The position numbers were made by a program, and so were the translations under genes. This document shows positions 34,111-45,148 of a DNA stretch of 64,000 bases, in pieces. Source of the DNA: Annona cherimola (lineage: Eukaryota > Streptophyta > Magnoliopsida > Magnoliales > Annonaceae); NCBI GenBank assembly GCA_030490835.1, contig CM059971.1, positions 124,342,564 through 124,406,563 of the forward strand. The letters run 5' to 3'. The notes beneath the pieces were generated by a model. That model saw nothing but the letters and a program-made list of their open reading frames with translations, searched no databases and had not been told where the DNA came from. Position 1 is the first letter of the stretch; the number at the start of each line of letters is the position of its first letter.

Positions 34111-35715
34111 AATTTTAAAACTTGTATCCAAATTTTTTCATCCGAAAATTTTATCATTTTCCATACACAACTGTAACTTTTATTTCTTACAAAAAAATTT
34201 CATTTCCTATAAATAAAACTATAAAATAGGTCAGTGATGGAGCATATTATTTTAGAAGATCTAACACAAAATTACCTTGTGTTTAAGTACTTCGGAATTT
34301 TTTTTATTAGTATTATGTATATTTTGATATCTTGTATTATAAATTAGACACTTTCGTGACACTCACTTTGGAAAAATATCTTATAAATATCTCTATTATC
34401 AGAGGAGACAATTGGAAATGCTTTCAAACTAGGGGACACATTTGTACACTCCCCAGCAGTGGGAGGAACCAAACCCTAGACATCCATTAAATAGGCCGCC
34501 TGTGTTGGAAAAATACATAAATGAGGAAGGGTACTAGGGATTCAACAAGTACCCAACAACAAGTAAGATCAGTTCGTATTTATGTAACCACAAGGTGGAA
34601 TAGTTTCTAAGTAAAAAAAATTTCATACTCAATTCAAGTAAGATAGATATTAGAGTTTAGGTACTTCAAAGTAAACTCAAGTTACTGATATATACTCAAT
34701 AATTTTTATAAAATATATTATATATTCAAAAGTAAAAAGTATATCTTTTAAAAAGGTACAAACTAAGTTTAATATATATACTATTTACTATATTTAATAA
34801 ATACATTTTATAGTTATGCTGTTGTTATATTGATTATAGTTTTTTAAGTGTGATTTATAGTAAATTTATAATTTTCAAATGTCCTGACTATTTGTTTCTC
34901 TATAGATAGCATATCATCTTAATGCATCCAGATGCATTGAATTTCAATGTTCCAAAACTTCTTTTTGAATTTTTCATAAAATTATTATTTTAAGTATATT
35001 GAATTTATAAGTCAAGTTTTACTAAATTTTTGGATACGTGTATATTTTTTTATTTAAAACGAGTTTTTAAAATAAAATAACTAGAATATCATTTTTAAAA
35101 ATAAAAAATATATACATCTGCAAGGATGTTAAACAATACATAATTTAAATACACTTAGATTCAATTGTATAATAAAATTTTATAGACACTTAGGAAACAC
35201 AACTTACAGACACTTAGTTTTTTATTCAATCACTGCAACTATAAATTGTATGTGTGAATTAAATATTGTAAAATGAATTTCATACCAATATGGCTTAAAA
35301 TATGACAAAGTGAAAGTTGTTTTTTAAAAATATAATAAAAGTAGAATAAACTCTAAATTAGACATACTATAACCTAGTTTTCATCATTAGGAGTAAAAAG
35401 TAGTTGTGTAGAAAAATATATATGAATGATTAAAAATAGAATATTTATATTAAAAAATGCAGGTGAATGATAAGAAAGCCGATGATTACACAGAAAAGTT
35501 TGTTCGGCTTTTTCGTTTCCTGTCTTATAAAATTGGCCTCTGGGCCTGCGTCGGTTGGCATCCCGTGGAAGCCCGTGGGCCCAAGCGAAAAGTGTTTTCT
35601 CTCTCAGTAAAAATCGGCTTCGCCGGAACTCGAAACCCTATCTCCCTCGTTTGATTTCTCTGAATTTCGTTCTCCTCAAATTATACAAAATAAGGCAATA
35701 TTTTCTCGTTTTCTC

Positions 35716-38700
35716 ATGGCTCCAAAGAAGAAAGAAGCGGAAGGTATCGCCCTTCTCTCAATGTATAACGACGAGGACATGGATCCCGACGAAGATGACG
35801 ACGACGACGAAAGTGGCGACGAGGTAGAAGACGAGTTCGCGCAGGATAAATATTTGCCCAGAAACAACGAACCTTTCGATACAAGAAACGAAGAGAAATT
35901 CAATTCCGATTCCGCCCCAGAAACCACGCCTCCACTCGCGCGACCTCCAACTCCAGTTCCCCCAGCCGCCACCGAGGCAACGGTAAAAAGCCCTGCCCCG
36001 CTAACACCGCAGCCCCGGATCACCGTACGTTCTCCGGCTCCTCCGCTGCAGCCGCAATTTGTCGTTTCAAACCCTCTAGATGGCCCGAGGGCAAGAAAAC
36101 TGCTGCTTGGGATTGTCGACTACGCTCACGATGAGACTGCAATGTCTCCCGAGGCTGAGGTAATTCATGTGAGTTAAGGGATGTCAATTAATCAAAGGAA
36201 TTATTGCTGTTTTCTTAAATATAATATATTCAATTGCAGGAAGGCGAAATTTTGAGCTCTGGCCTTGTTACATTGGGATCAGAAGCTCAAATTGCTGCTG
36301 GTGGGTTTGTCTTGCTCAATGAATACTAATTCGTCTGTGATTATGTAGTGCAAAAGTTGAGCTTTCCTTCTCCACTAAGCTTTCTGTTTTGTATCATCAA
36401 TGCCATGCCGAGGTTCTGAGAGAAGAGTCGCAGTCCTTTTCACCATAGAGAGCCCAAAAGATTTGAAGAATTAGTTCCACTGTTCCGGATATGCATTATG
36501 GAATCTCAATACCTTAACTGTTGGGAGACTGGTCAGTGTAGGAAGGGTGCTCCATAAAATTATTTGGTTGCATCTTTAGTTGATATCGAATTCAATGTGG
36601 ACAGTTAAAAAACTTGTCGTTCTAAAAATCACAACAGCAAGCTGACAAACTAATCCCATCAATCATGCTGAATTGAAAATTTTAGTATTTGTTAAAGGGA
36701 TTTTGATTTGTTCTCTTCGTGCTCATTGGAAGAGGCATGATCTTGAAATAGGTTTTGGTTGGAAAATGTCAGTCCTTTCATTGCAGAGTGGTTTTGAGGG
36801 CCTTTTTTGGAAAAAAATATTTTCATACGGGGGAGAACATATTTCCTTGACTTTATGGATTTGATTTTGGGGTGATAGGATTTGATGGGGTTATGTGGCA
36901 AGCATTTTTGGGTAATGCTCAATTGATAATCCTAAGCTGTCCGTCTCCACTATTTTTGTCTTTTGTAGCCTAGAGATCATTGTTATTGTTTTCTCATGTT
37001 AAAATATCAACTTATTGGTTCCTTCTAAATAGGTGCATTCCTCATTATATCATGGTTCAGACATTGATTCTTATCAGTGAGTTGGAAAAGATGTTTCCTT
37101 GCTAGAAACTTGCTATTGTTGCTTTTCGTGTTTCTTCCAATGCTTTCTCCAGACATACTGACATATTTTGGTTACTGGGGAAATATGCTGATTAATGTTG
37201 CTTACTGCTTTTGGCTTTATATGGAATATGCTACTGTAATACTTGATATTATTGACAGTTATTTGATCCCAAAAAGCGTATTTTCGCATTTTCTTTTCAT
37301 TTATTGGCTACAGGGAACTTCCCCGAAAAAACACCTCCTGGTACTGTTCATGTCTTAACACCAAGCATTCAAGCAACACCGCCTCAACAATTGGAACCAC
37401 CTGCTGATCAACAAGAACAATCTAAATCTGACAATAGTGCAATCATGAATGACACTAGGACTGGACTTGAATCTACTCAGGTGGAAGTAGATGTTGAGCT
37501 CTCTGTTGAAGCAGAAAAAGAAAACGTGGATCCACTAGAGAAGTTTCTTCCTCCACCACCAAAAATCAAGTGCCCTGAGGAACTGCAGGTAAACATTCTT
37601 TGCAAAAATTAGAAAATTAGTGTGGAACAATTTTCTTAGTTGTATACTGGCAAATGAGATTTTGCATTTGCTATGGCCAAACAAAGATTTGAATGCCAAC
37701 ACTCCTTGATATCTGTCTCAATCTCAGAATTCCATAATCGATGTTGAGCGAACACTTCTGTAGAAGAGTTGGTAGAAACATTCACACTGCACTATGCTAT
37801 GATCAGCCAGGCCAAGGCCTTCAAGATCAACAGTTTCTGCTATTTATAGCATTCCAATGTCATTTTTGCTGGGCACAATAATGCTGACAAGGTTCTGAAT
37901 TATAAATGGATTTCTTCCGCTCTAAAGATAGGGCTCCAGTCCTATTCAATACAGCATTAGGTGAAAGATTGTTTTGGGGCTCAAGCTTGAGGAAGAATTA
38001 CCTCAATTTGATGGTTCCGGACAATTCAGGCTTCTCAAGTGAAACATGTAAAATGGTTGCTGTCAACTTGAAGTTATGCTGTTTGTTTTTCGTTTACGAA
38101 TTGAAAAAAGTTCCTGGTCAATATCTCTAGCCTGATAACATGGGGGATGCCAATTAGCATGTATGCAGGTTTGGCATTCAAACACTGGCTGGAGGAACAT
38201 GATTATGGTTTCTATACTATTGTGCATTCTGAACATGTGGGTTACACATGTACATCAGTTCCTCATCTGAGGTGGTGGATGTTATATGAATTGTTCAGTC
38301 GATTTTGGTATTTAGACATGATTTGGAAAAAACTATGAAAAACCAAGCAGAAGTACTCATTTTAATTGCTTTATTTTTCTGTTGCTTGCAAATATAATCT
38401 CTACCTCCTTGCATATGGCAGTTTCACTAGCATATTTCTCACTAAACCTTAATTTCCTTAAATTTTCCTCCTCGTTGATTGTGGAGGTTTGATTCATGGT
38501 AGATATTAATGCGAAAGTGTTCTTTTTATCCTCTCTTCCTGCAGAAAAAAATAAACAAGTTTCTTGAATATAAGAAAGCTGGAAAGAGCTTCAATGCTGA
38601 CCTACGTAATATGAAGGATTACAGGAACCCAGATTTCTTGCTTCATGCTGTGAGATATCAAGATATTGATCAGCTTGGGACTTGCTTCAGCAAAGATGTG

Positions 38701-41637
38701 TTTGACCCACATGGGTATGACAAAGGCGACTATTATGATGAAATAGGTCACCGACATTTCCTTTTTGTATCTGTTTTGTGCATTGTCTGCATTGTTATTT
38801 CTAGAATCTTCTATGCATTAGTCTGGAGGATTTTACTTTTTACGGGGTGCTGGAACGTGGTTTTTTTTATTGTTATTTTGTAAGATAGTTTTAGAAAATT
38901 GCTATTTCTAATAATAAGAACAGCCACTGAGGCAGAGGAGATAAATGACATGCTTCTCCATAGTTGTTGAAAGCACTGCCTCAAACTCGAATTCTCTAAA
39001 CTTGGCACACTATTCTGCAGAGGCAGATATGAAGCGTGAGATTGAGAGAAAGGAACAAGAAAGGAAGAAGGCTCAAAAGGTGGACTTTGTTTCAGGTGGC
39101 TCACAACCTGGAATTATTGGTCCTGCACCAAAGATCAGTGGACAGATTCCTGGTATGAAAGGGGAACTTCTATATGCTTCTTTTTTTTTTCCTGAAATCT
39201 TACAGAGTCGAAAAGAAAGGTGTCTTTACTATTTGATCTTGGATTTTCCTGTCAATTTTGTGACAGGATTGATGCCTTTCTTTGCAAGGTAAATTATAAC
39301 CCTCTAGTTCTGTTCTGAAGTCATAATGGTCATCATCTCGAACAGAATTACATCATTTTTTATGCCATTTTGACCTCGTGAACACTGAAAACACTAATCG
39401 TGTGCAAAATACATGTAATAGAGTTTCAACTCCACCTATATTGCATCCATAGCACCCAAGTGCTGGCACATCATCTATGTTCCTTAAGGAGGACTCCTTT
39501 ACACATGTTGTTTTATCCCACTCATCCAGTCCATGAGCTCATTTTGCTGCTGTGTTTGCTTCAGTTGTTACCGTCTCATCTGTTGCTGCTGGCTTGCAAT
39601 CAGTCCCAACAGGCACAGATGTTCCAAGAGATGGTAGACAAAACAAGAAAACAAAGTGGGATAAGGTGTGTGCTTTGTCATAGTGTCCTTGTGCTGAGAA
39701 ATAAGATACCATATTGACTTCCTTCTGGGAATGCTTTCAGGTGGATGGTGACAAGAGACCGTTGCATTCTGGTGGACAAGATGCCTTATCTGCTGCAAGT
39801 GCTCATGCAGCACTCCTGACTGCTGCTAATGCTGGCGCTGGATATACTGCCTTTGCGTAAGTCACTCTCAGGTCCTTTCTTCTTTTCTTCCTTTGTTGCA
39901 TGCTGTCCTATCAGTGCCCGTTGTTATCGTGGATTTGTGAGTTATGGTTGGTAAAATGTGCTATGCGTGTTGAATTACAACCCTTCGACTGATGCTCAGC
40001 TCGGATGTTTTTCCCCCCTACCACTTTAGGTTTGCAAAATAATATTACATTATTTAAATGTGGACTGGTTATTTGCATTGGATGACACCCTGCCACTTTT
40101 GTCATACCATCTACAAGGTGCCAAAGTCTTTATGTCTGGTTTCTATGATGTTTCAAACCAAACAAGTCCTTATCTTGCTACCTACATTGGTTACTCTATT
40201 AGATGTTGGTGCTTGTTCATATCACAAAGGTAAGAAAGTAACACCAGATTTACATGTAATTGGCTGCTGCCATTTCATACCACGTTGTGTGTTGGCCTAG
40301 CCTAGAGAGTGAGCTTGGGCTTCAGGCTTTAAAATAATTTTCTTTTTCCATTTTCATTCTGTAAAAACAATATTTTTCTTTAAAGACTCTATGGTAGGTC
40401 TTCAAACATTTCTTGTATTCATTACTTCGCGCATATATTCTCCAGCGAGTGAACTGAGGCCATAAGGAGCATTGATTGGACAATGGGGTTGTATTAAAAA
40501 TACGCACTGTCTCCATCGCTTTTCTCAAGTCTGGTCCAACAACATTGCGACTTGTCCAAATTATCATGGGAACCACTCTTCCAACCAGCATCTTATGCAT
40601 GGGTCTACTAAATTGCGAGGATATTCTGAAGCGAACACGGCATTTGAGACTGGAGTAGATATAGCCCTATTCCCTAAAGATAACCCCTTTGTGCTTGGAC
40701 ATGATTGCTAGGAATGACAATCATATTATAAGCTATTGTGATTTGTACGCTTTTTACAAATGTGATCGGGTTCCAGATTGGTTTTGTCGCCAAACTTTTT
40801 CTTTATTACTACTTGCTAATCGCTGAAGTAAATTGGGCAAGGAATTTTTTTAATTTGATGTGCTAAGGTATGGGTCATGATTTCATGCACTTGGGTGTAT
40901 TGCTTCAAGGCATCCGGGTGCCAATACTCAATTTTAAAAATATATATATTCTGAAATTTTTTTTTACACAACTGTTAATTTAAGAGTGTGTTTTGCAATT
41001 TGTAAAAATTGTCATGTTAAAACTTTTCAATTTAAAACTTTTCATTCTTCATAATTATCTTATTTTTAATTTTTTTTTTACATATTTCTATACGACAATT
41101 CTACTTTTCAATTATTTCTACACGATTAATAATACAACTAATCTATTTATTTTAAATTTATTCTATTTACTTCTCATCATTATCCGTACTATATCATATG
41201 ATTTTCTACTGATTTAATAATTTTTACATCAACAACTTTTTATCAAAAGTTTTACGGCTTTTCAAATATACCTTTAGTGTATTTAACATGTGTATCAATT
41301 TTTATCATTTTTAGATATTTTTTAATCAATGGCATTTTCGTAATTTTAAATTACTAAAAATGTTACTGATTTAAAAAAATTCAAAAAAATCTAAAAATTT
41401 TCAAAAATGGTAAAAATTGGTACACATGTTAAATATACTTAGATTAACAGTTTTGTATTTTTTTTTTAAATAAAAAATAGGTTAAATGCACTTGAGTGCA
41501 CCGAAGGAATGTAAATAAGGAGACTATTAATGTTCTTATCACCACATCACGGCTTTTGTTTCATTTTTCCTTGCAGGCAACAAAAGAGAAGAGAAGCTGA
41601 AGAGAAAAGATCGGAGAAGAAGTTCCAGCGATCGTGA
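35716..41637 (+). CDS. HCNGP/SAP30-binding-protein-like transcriptional regulator
   Basis: Eight exons, all GT..AG and phase-consistent: 35716-36159, 36240-36300, 37314-37588, 38545-38746, 39021-39152, 39565-39665, 39741-39856, 41577-41637; 463 residues. The exon 6 acceptor (39564) is the least certain. N-terminus: basic MAPKKKE, then a long Asp/Glu tract (about 20-50), then Pro-rich sequence. The HCNGP domain spans about 245-350: KFLEYKKAGKSFN..LR, YRNPDFLLHAV.YQDIDQLGT, FDPHGYDKGDYYDEIE, then a charged helix and VDFVSGGSQPG. Downstream are KKTKWDK and a C-terminal helix QQKRREAEEKRSEKK. Human SAP30BP is a nuclear protein tied to the SAP30/HDAC complex and splicing; the plant role is less well known. 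Longer than the Arabidopsis homologue I recall, mainly in its N-terminal half. Intron 7 (1.7 kb) contains nested MITEs. Confidence 0.88.
40868..41500. repeat. Family B element interrupted by a family A MITE, in intron 7
   Basis: The left part (40868-40982) starts like other family B ends (GGGTCATGATTTCATGCAC) and stops within the family word ACTGTTAATTTAA. The sequence resumes at 41278 with TGTATTTAACATGTGTATCA, exactly what follows that word in intact family B copies read in this orientation. The outer right end is ragged (TTAAATGCACTTGAGTGCAC) and no clear target duplication was found. Confidence 0.6.
40983..41277 (-). repeat. Family A MITE nested in a family B element
   Basis: Minus-oriented family A copy starting GAGTGTGTTTTGCAA and ending GCTTTTCAAATATACC, with all internal blocks (CATTCTTCATAATTATC, TACACGATTAATAATACAAC, CATATGATTTTCTACTG, AAAAGTTTTACGGC). 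It splits the family B word TTAATCTAAGTGTATTT. The bases beside both ends (TTTAA and TTTAG) could be a short TWA-type duplication, as PIF/Harbinger MITEs make. Confidence 0.6.
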
Positions 41638-41924
41638 GCTAGATTTGAAAGTGTTAGCAGGAAATTGAAGGCATTGATTCATTGAAGACCCATGCTCCAA
41701 CTGTTCAATATAGATATTGTAATAGCTTTTGTAAGCTTTTTGTGGAGGAAGAAATATTAGTGGCTCACAAATGGATAACATACTTGGGGATATGCTGATG
41801 CAAAACGGGACGCAGCGGTTCATTCTCCTTCTTTTGCACCATAATTAGCTTTTGGTGGGGATGGGGGTTTGTAAAATAGTCCCTTGTATGTATGTACAAT
41901 TGTTTTTAGTTTTTTTTTTTTTTT

Positions 41925-42250
41925 TTGTGGCTATTTTTCTAGGGGTGTGAATCAGCGCAGGTCGTACCGGGTCAGGGTTTACTTAACTCTGATTCTTCTT
42001 TTTTAAAAAAAATTATTTGACCTTGTTTTTTTATATTGATTTGGGACAAGATTAGTTTGATCTTTACTTCTTTTTCTTTCTTTTTTTTTTTTTGCTATTT
42101 TGCCAGGGGTGTAAATTGGGGTAGGTTTACTGACTCAGGGTTTACTTAACTTTTATCTTACTTTTTAAAAATTTTATTTGATCTTATTTTTATACTGATT
42201 TGGGATAAGATCAAATTGACCTTCACATTTTTCAAAACTTTGAGTTAGTA
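41925..42250 (+). repeat. Tandem repeat, about 165-bp unit, two diverged copies
   Basis: Each copy opens with a T-rich run and CTATTTT, then YAGGGGTGTRAAT, then CAGGGTTTACTTAAC, and later TGATTTGGGAYAAGAT. The second copy forms the left end of the element at 42104, so the element's 5' terminal region is present twice. Confidence 0.7.
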
Positions 42251-42364
42251 TATGGTCGAATAAAAAATGTGGGTTGAGTAAAATAATTTTAAGAATTTGT
42301 ACATATATTAAACATAAATACATATTTATGCAAAATTTAAATATTGCATGCTTCGTTATTTTAC

Positions 42365-43673
42365 CAGTGTTGTCAGAACCGGACCGACCGGTCCGACTGG
42401 GAACCGGCCCTGGTTCCGGTTCGGTTCGATGCGGTTCGGTTTGAAGGTGAAAAACCGTTTGAATCGGCGAACCGGCGGTCGAACCGGAATATCCGGTTCA
42501 ACCTGGTTCGACCGGTCGGACGGGCTTAAAAAACGAATGAAAAAAACCCGTCGAAAGCTCGAAATCGAATTGCCCCTGCTCGTCTTCCTCACCTCCCTGC
42601 TCAAACCCTAAGTCCCTAATCCGCCGCCCGCTCCCGATTCCGCCTCGTCGTCCGCCCAGGCTTCGTCCTCAGCATCGGCACACACTGCCGTAGCACGCCC
42701 CCGCACCCTCTGCCGCACCGGCCTTCATGCATCTGCTTCGTCTTCATCACCAGCGGGCCACCACCGCACCGTCTGCCTCTGCACCGTCAGCCGCGTAATC
42801 CTCCGGTACTGCCTGCCCGCCTAACGCCGTCCGCCCGCCCACATTTCTTCCTAACGCCGCCCGCCCGCCCGCATTTCTTCCTCAGCATCGGCACGCGCCG
42901 CCGCTGCACGCCCAGCACATCCCTGCGTCGTCCGTCGCACTGTGCGCCCGCCGTCCGCCGAGCTCGCCTCGAGCTGACGTTCGCCGGCAGGCTGTTCGCC
43001 GTCTTACTGTCTCGCTGCTTGCCGTCTCTGGTAACGCCCACCGCCCACCGTCGCCGTATCTCTGATAAGCTGTAAACATGGTACTCAATACTCTCATACC
43101 ATTTATTTATTTAGCAATTTATATTTAGGTATACATTAAATCATTAATACATAATTTTTTTGCCTAATTTTGTGCGTATTTAATTTTGTGTGTGCAACTC
43201 ATGTAATTAATACATGATTTTTTTGCCTAATTTTGTGCGTGCAACTCATGTAATATATTACTCTTATAATTAATTGTATAGCAAAAAAAATTATAATATA
43301 GCTAACAAAATATTATACTAAATTAAATGATACCGCATTTTGCGTAAATAATTAAATATGCAGCCACTATTTCAATTAACTATATGGTTTATGCACTCTC
43401 AGTTAATGTCGTTAATTTTTTAAAAATTCATGCTCAAATTTTTTTTAAAACTTGCTATTAATTTTTTCATGCATGTTTTGTACTTATATTGTGGTCCTTA
43501 AATTTAACATATATATTTAAGATTTATAAAAATATAATTTTTTCAATATATTTATTTAAAATTTAAAAATTTTAATAATTATGACATCATAAATATGTCA
43601 TGCTGATGTCACCGGTTCGAATCAAACCAGTACCTTTACCGGTTCAATCACCGGTTCGGTTCTGACAACATTG
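42365..43673. mobile_element. Non-autonomous hAT-type element, 1309 bp, GC-rich core
   Basis: Perfect 8-bp target duplication TATTTTAC (42357-42364 and 43674-43681). Inverted ends: CAGTGTTGTCAGAACCGG at the left and CAATGTTGTCAGAACCGA at the right read on the minus strand. Subterminal sequence is packed with ACCGG/GGTTCG words in both directions. The interior from about 42540 to 43080 is strikingly GC-rich and contains duplicated segments (CTTCCTCAGCATCGGCAC at about 42664 and 42878). The right half is AT-rich. No intact protein was recognised. The GC-rich part could be a captured gene fragment or its promoter; this is inference. Confidence 0.8.
43146..43256 (+). repeat. Tandem duplication inside the hAT-type element
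   Basis: Two adjacent copies share TTTTTTTGCCTAATTTTGTG followed by GCAACTCATGTAAT. The first is about 15 bases longer through an extra TATTTAATTTTGTG-like segment. Confidence 0.7.
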
Positions 43674-44120
43674 TATTTTACTAGTTAAAAAAGTAAAAGT
43701 AAATATTATTACTAAACAAAAGATGAGTAAATATAATGTATTTTTATTAAAAATAAGTTAATAAAGTATACTTCGTTCTGAATGGATTTTGGAAATTGTA
43801 AAAATATTTTCCCCAAAATAGTAGTATTTTTTCCGAGTGTTCAAGATGATAGGAAAACAACAATTATAGATGAGTTATATGTATACATTTAAATGTTTTT
43901 TATTGATTTTTATTTCGTGAATATAGTTAATAATAAGTAATGTGAGAATTTTGAAAGAAAATGATAGCAATATTAAAAAATATGTTTATAATTTATAATA
44001 AATAAATATATGCGAGGTTGGTTGGGATTTTTCAAGTTAGGTTATGGTTGACTCATCTAGATTCTATTTTTGAACTCGGGTTAAAATTTATGACCCATTC
44101 TTATATTAGGCTTAAAAAAG

Positions 44121-44544
44121 GGTAATTTACATATATAATCAAATAGTTTGATATTACTGTACATATATTTACGTAATTTTTTGAATTGCATATTATTCTT
44201 ATATAATTTTATCGAAATTACATATTATCCCTCACGTGTTATCTAACGTTGATATCTAACATTATATTTTGGAAAGTGATAGAAATGCCCTCATTGATAT
44301 ATATAATGGAGGTAATATGTAATTTTAGTGAAATTATGCGATGTGATATGTAATTTGTGAAACCACCGATAAGGATATTTTCGTCATTTTTCAAAAAATC
44401 ACGTTAAATATTTATGACAGGTAACAGTATGGGGGTAATATATAATTTTGGTGAACGTATCTAGGGATAATATGCAATTCGTGAAACTATCTAGGTATAT
44501 CTGCAATTAGTGTTAAGTTACGTGGATATATATACAAATTATCC
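44121..44544. mobile_element. Mutator-like MITE, 424 bp
   Basis: The left end GGTAATTTACATATATA and the right end read on the minus strand GGATAATTTGTATATATA are inverted repeats. Further inward, both arms have related blocks about ATATTAYYCCT and TGCATATTAT. Flanks TTAAAAAAG (44112-44120) and TTAAAAAAA (44545-44553) match at 8 of 9, though the A-rich composition weakens this. Non-coding, and inside the larger element at 42104-44623. Confidence 0.6.
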
Positions 44545-44631
44545 TTAAAAAAAATATATGCAATTAAAAAACAGATGGAGTTGGAGGCAAGTCCAGGTCG
44601 TCCTACCTCAATTTTCATCCCTACATTTTGC

Positions 44632-45148
44632 CAGGTTTCAAAATTCATAAAATAAACCTGCATCTGACATCGTCAAGTAGTTTATGAACAGAAACTAGCT
44701 GTATGATAGGAAGTTGGACGTATTGCGCAGTAAAAAAAAGGTGGGAATAATGATGTTAATAGGAGAGAATCGAGTGATGCATGCTTACGGCCTGTTGGCC
44801 TGTGGACGCTAGGCCCAACAGGCCCTAAGTTTCGCCCAGCAGCATGGGTAACACCGCGCTAGCTGGGCAGCGGGTTTCCTTACTTTTACATGCTATTATC
44901 TACTTGGGATTTTTTTTGGAGAATTTGGGCGATGAGAGTGGAAAATTTTGGCTACCACAGAAGCCTAGGGGTTTGTTTGGACGAGTTAAGTTTGAGGTCA
45001 AATGGAGTCTAAAACCCATCAAAAAAAAAAAAAAAAAAAAAATAGAGCCTAAAACTGCCAAAACAGACTTAACAATAACATTAGTAAGAATAACAGTAAA
45101 TAGTATTAGCTGTTAAAAATGATAATGTTTTGGTTGCTACAAATTAAA
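44632..45148. other. Spacer downstream of the CIPK gene
   Basis: No gene recognised. It includes a run of about 21 A residues near 45020. The CIPK stop codon lies at the right edge and its 3' untranslated region must be here. Confidence 0.4.

Larger units (their letters stand above)
32485..35715. other. AT-rich intergenic region with MITEs, no gene
   Basis: The divergent promoter region of the SHAGGY-like kinase (minus) and the HCNGP-like gene (plus). It holds a family B element with target duplication (33004-33322) and family A copies (33355-34110). 34115-35450 is AT-rich with a fragment resembling family B near 34915-35160. The last 200 bases (GC-richer, from about 35520) should be the HCNGP-like promoter and leader. 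Confidence 0.5.
42104..44623. mobile_element. Candidate hAT-like element hosting two further insertions
   Basis: The left end CAGGGGTGTAAATTGGGGTAGG pairs with the right end, read on the minus strand, TAGGGATGAAAATTGAGGTAGG. Flanks are TATTTTGC (42096-42103) and CATTTTGC (44624-44631), 7 of 8 matching, the duplication length of hAT elements. Of its 2.5 kb, 1.3 kb is a second element (42365-43673) and 0.4 kb a third (44121-44544); under 0.8 kb is its own. No transposase seen. Confidence 0.55.

Noticed and set aside
41941..42060. Independent left end of a further TAGGGGTG element
   Set aside because: It is better explained as the first copy of a tandem duplication of the left end at 42104; no separate right end or duplication found.
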